Shown: positions 6,225 through 7,641 of the stretch, piece by piece
Layout: the number at the start of each line of letters is the position of its first letter
Position numbering within the stretch: position 1 is the first letter of the stretch
Source: Bacteroides sp.
Lineage (GTDB): Bacteria > Bacteroidota > Bacteroidia > Bacteroidales > SM23-62
Assembly: GCA_030592145.1 (NCBI GenBank)
Contig: JAUVKJ010000074.1
Location: 1 to 7,641, forward strand
Direction: 5' to 3'
Length of the DNA: 7,641 nucleotides
The notes under the pieces: generated by a model
What the model was told of the DNA's origin: nothing
The model's database searches: none
Seen by the model: the letters and a program-made list of their open reading frames with translations, nothing else
Program-made: the position numbers and the translations under genes

Positions 6225-7508
6225 ATGGGTTTGCTGATTACATATATCAAATCCCTGTTGCTCACCGAGAGTGATCCGCTGCCTTTTGTGGCAGGAGATA
6301 AGATGAGCCGCTTGTCCGCGGTGGATAATGCCTGGCTATATCTTTCCGGCGGAAAGGTCGTGGATTTCGGAAGCATGCAGGATGGGAGACTGGCGGAGAT
6401 CCGGGAAACGGAGCCGGGTCTGCAGGAGATCTCCGCCGAAGGGAAACTGGTCCTGCCGGCCTTTTGCGATTCCCACACCCACCTGGTGTACGCGGGGAGC
6501 AGGGAGCAGGAGTATACCGATAAAATAATGGGACTCTCCTACGAAGAGATCGCAAAACGGGGTGGTGGGATTATTAACTCTGCAGCCCTGCTGCGTGAAA
6601 CCCCGGAAGATGAGTTATATGAACAGTCTCTCGCCCGCATCCGGGAGATCCTGAAACTGGGTACCGGAGCCGTTGAAATTAAAAGCGGGTACGGGCTCGG
6701 GACGGAAGCGGAACTGAAAATGCTGCGTGTCATCCGGCGGCTCAGGGAAACCACTCCGCTGGATGTCAAAGCCACTTTTCTCGGGGCCCATTCTTTCCCG
6801 GTGGAATACCGGGAAGACCCTGACCGCTATGTTGACGTCGTGGTGAAGGAGATGATCCCGGCCGTTTCCGAAGCGGGACTGGCGGATTTTATCGATGTGT
6901 TCTGTGACCGGGGATTCTTTACGGTACCCCAGACAGAACGGATACTGGAAGCAGGCATCAGCCATGGTATGAGGCCGAAGATCCATGCCAATGAACTCGA
7001 TTTTTCAGGGGGGATACAGGCGGGTGTTAAATACGGAGCCCTTTCGGTCGATCACCTTGAATTCACCGGGGAGGAGGAAATTCAATGCCTGCTCGATTCC
7101 GGGACCATGCCCACCCTGCTGCCCGGGGCCTCGTTTTTTCTGGGACTGAAGTATGCTCCTGCCAGGAAGATGATCGAAGCCGGACTGCCGGTGGCCCTGG
7201 CATCTGATTTCAACCCTGGGAGTTCGCCATCGGGAAATATGAAGCTGGTCATGTCACTTGGATGCATACAAATGCGCATGCTGCCTGTCGAAGTCCTGCA
7301 TGCCGTAACCCTGAACACAGCGTATGCCATGGGATTACAGGAAACCCACGGGAGCATCTGCCGGGGCAAAAAGGCCAATGTGATCATTACCCGGGAGGTT
7401 CCCGGGGTGGACTACCTACCGTATGCCTATGGCAGCGACCTGGTCGATACGGTCATACTTAACGGCGAGGTGGAATTCAGAACAGATCTTGATAGTAATG
7501 ATATATAG
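6225..7508 (+). CDS. hutI: Imidazolonepropionase HutI
   Basis: Metal-dependent amidohydrolase that hydrolyses imidazolone-5-propionate to N-formimino-L-glutamate, the third step of histidine degradation, in the cytosol. The 427-residue protein has the metal-binding HxH at His84 and His86 in DSHTHLVYAG and His254 in KIHANEL. It also has His277 in SVDHLEF and Asp328 in ASDFNPGSSP. The spacing matches Bacillus HutI (about His80, His82, His249, His272, Asp324). AVEIKSGYGL and TFLGAHSFP are further family segments. The enzyme therefore looks complete and active. The ATG at 6225 gives MGLLITYIKSLLL, a good family N-terminus. A GGAG directly abuts the ATG (6221-6224), too close to be a working Shine-Dalgarno site. 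No other hut gene is visible. The last codons after residue 422 (DSNDI) differ from the near-identical second copy on the opposite strand, which carries VDLGSDEK instead. Confidence 0.95.
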   Translation: MGLLITYIKSLLLTESDPLPFVAGDKMSRLSAVDNAWLYLSGGKVVDFGSMQDGRLAEIRETEPGLQEISAEGKLVLPAFCDSHTHLVYAGSREQEYTDKIMGLSYEEIAKRGGGIINSAALLRETPEDELYEQSLARIREILKLGTGAVEIKSGYGLGTEAELKMLRVIRRLRETTPLDVKATFLGAHSFPVEYREDPDRYVDVVVKEMIPAVSEAGLADFIDVFCDRGFFTVPQTERILEAGISHGMRPKIHANELDFSGGIQAGVKYGALSVDHLEFTGEEEIQCLLDSGTMPTLLPGASFFLGLKYAPARKMIEAGLPVALASDFNPGSSPSGNMKLVMSLGCIQMRMLPVEVLHAVTLNTAYAMGLQETHGSICRGKKANVIITREVPGVDYLPYAYGSDLVDTVILNGEVEFRTDLDSNDI

Positions 7509-7526
7509 GAATCAGATGCAGAATTC

Positions 7527-7558
7527 GCCGCTGCAAAATCAGAGATTTCAAAGGCGGC
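7527..7558. terminator. Hairpin between convergent hutI copies, possible bidirectional terminator
   Basis: GCCGCT (7527-7532) pairs with GGCGGC (7553-7558; one G-U pair). An inner AAATC/GATTT stem (7536-7540, 7544-7548) closes a three-base loop, and an internal loop lies between the two stems. It sits in the 50 bases between the two convergent stop codons. No long T run follows on either strand, so termination efficiency is uncertain. It is also the centre of the larger palindrome and might simply be a relic of the duplication. Confidence 0.4.
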
Positions 7559-7641
7559 TCATTTCTCATCTGATCCCAAATCAACTAAATCTGTTCTAAA
7601 TTCCACCTCGCCGTTAAGTATGACCGTATCGACAAGGTCGC
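7559..7641 (-). CDS. hutI: C-terminal end of a second imidazolonepropionase copy (partial, convergent)
   Basis: Read on the minus strand from the window edge, this frame encodes DLVDTVILNGEVEFRTDL then VDLGSDEK, followed by TGA (complement of 7559-7561). The first 18 codons give exactly the same residues as codons 405-422 of the complete hutI (7437-7490), and three of them use different synonymous codons (CTG/CTT, TTC/TTT, CTT/TTA). Synonymous-only change suggests that both copies have been under protein-level selection, rather than this being a technical mirror image. The tails after TDL differ. Only 26 codons are visible, so whether this is a full paralogue, a fragment or a pseudogene cannot be told. 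It faces the complete hutI tail to tail, with 50 bases between the stops. Confidence 0.7.
   Translation of the reverse strand, partial: DLVDTVILNGEVEFRTDLVDLGSDEK

Larger units (their letters stand above)
7435..7641. repeat. Inverted repeat of the hutI 3' end (imperfect palindrome)
   Basis: Positions 7435-7490 reappear in reverse complement at 7586-7641 with 52 of 56 bases identical. Weaker symmetry continues inwards: ATCAGATG at 7511-7518 pairs with CATCTGAT at 7567-7574, and GCCGC (7527-7531) pairs with GCGGC (7554-7558), with an AT-rich core around 7536-7548. The whole last 207 bases thus form an imperfect palindrome centred near 7540. The right arm stops at the window edge, so the full repeat length is unknown. 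Confidence 0.9.

Overview
The window looks like a chromosomal housekeeping segment from a member of the Bacteroidota. The evidence is the gene order (Rpb6/omega-type RNA polymerase subunit, coaBC, a DUF4835 exported protein, recN), the Bacteroidota-type long FabI, and a promoter that fits the phylum's -33 TTG / -7 TAnnTTTR pattern. The gene families are ordinary. I see no rRNA, tRNA, CRISPR array, insertion sequence or phage genes, and I cannot support a wholly new multi-gene system here.

Layout, left to right. Positions 5-112 hold the last codons of the omega/Rpb6 gene. Positions 136-1363 hold the two halves of the coenzyme A enzyme CoaBC, here in two different frames that overlap by 20 bases. 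A DUF4835/PorD-like exported protein (1353-2279) overlaps the end of coaB and probably shares its transcript. After a 152-base gap come recN (2432-4084, DNA repair) and, 22 bases later, fabI (4107-4937, fatty acid elongation). A good promoter straddles the fabI stop and leads into a DUF819 multi-membrane-span protein (4990-6147). An intrinsic terminator is built over the end of that gene. The imidazolonepropionase gene hutI (6225-7508, histidine degradation) follows. All complete genes are on the + strand.

The most unusual structure is at the right edge. The end of hutI is repeated in inverted orientation, and the opposite strand carries the last 26 codons of what appears to be a second hutI copy running towards the first. 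The repeat arms differ at only four bases in 56, and all of the affected codons are synonymous. The two reading frames separate only near their stops. This suggests a tail-to-tail hutI duplication, although a strain-mixing or fold-back assembly artefact at a contig end must be excluded.

Two further points deserve a check. CoaBC is split at a run of seven T bases (666-672), and losing one T would restore a continuous fused enzyme. The decarboxylase half also carries Ser and Asp where the E. coli enzyme has its active-site Cys158 and Asn125.
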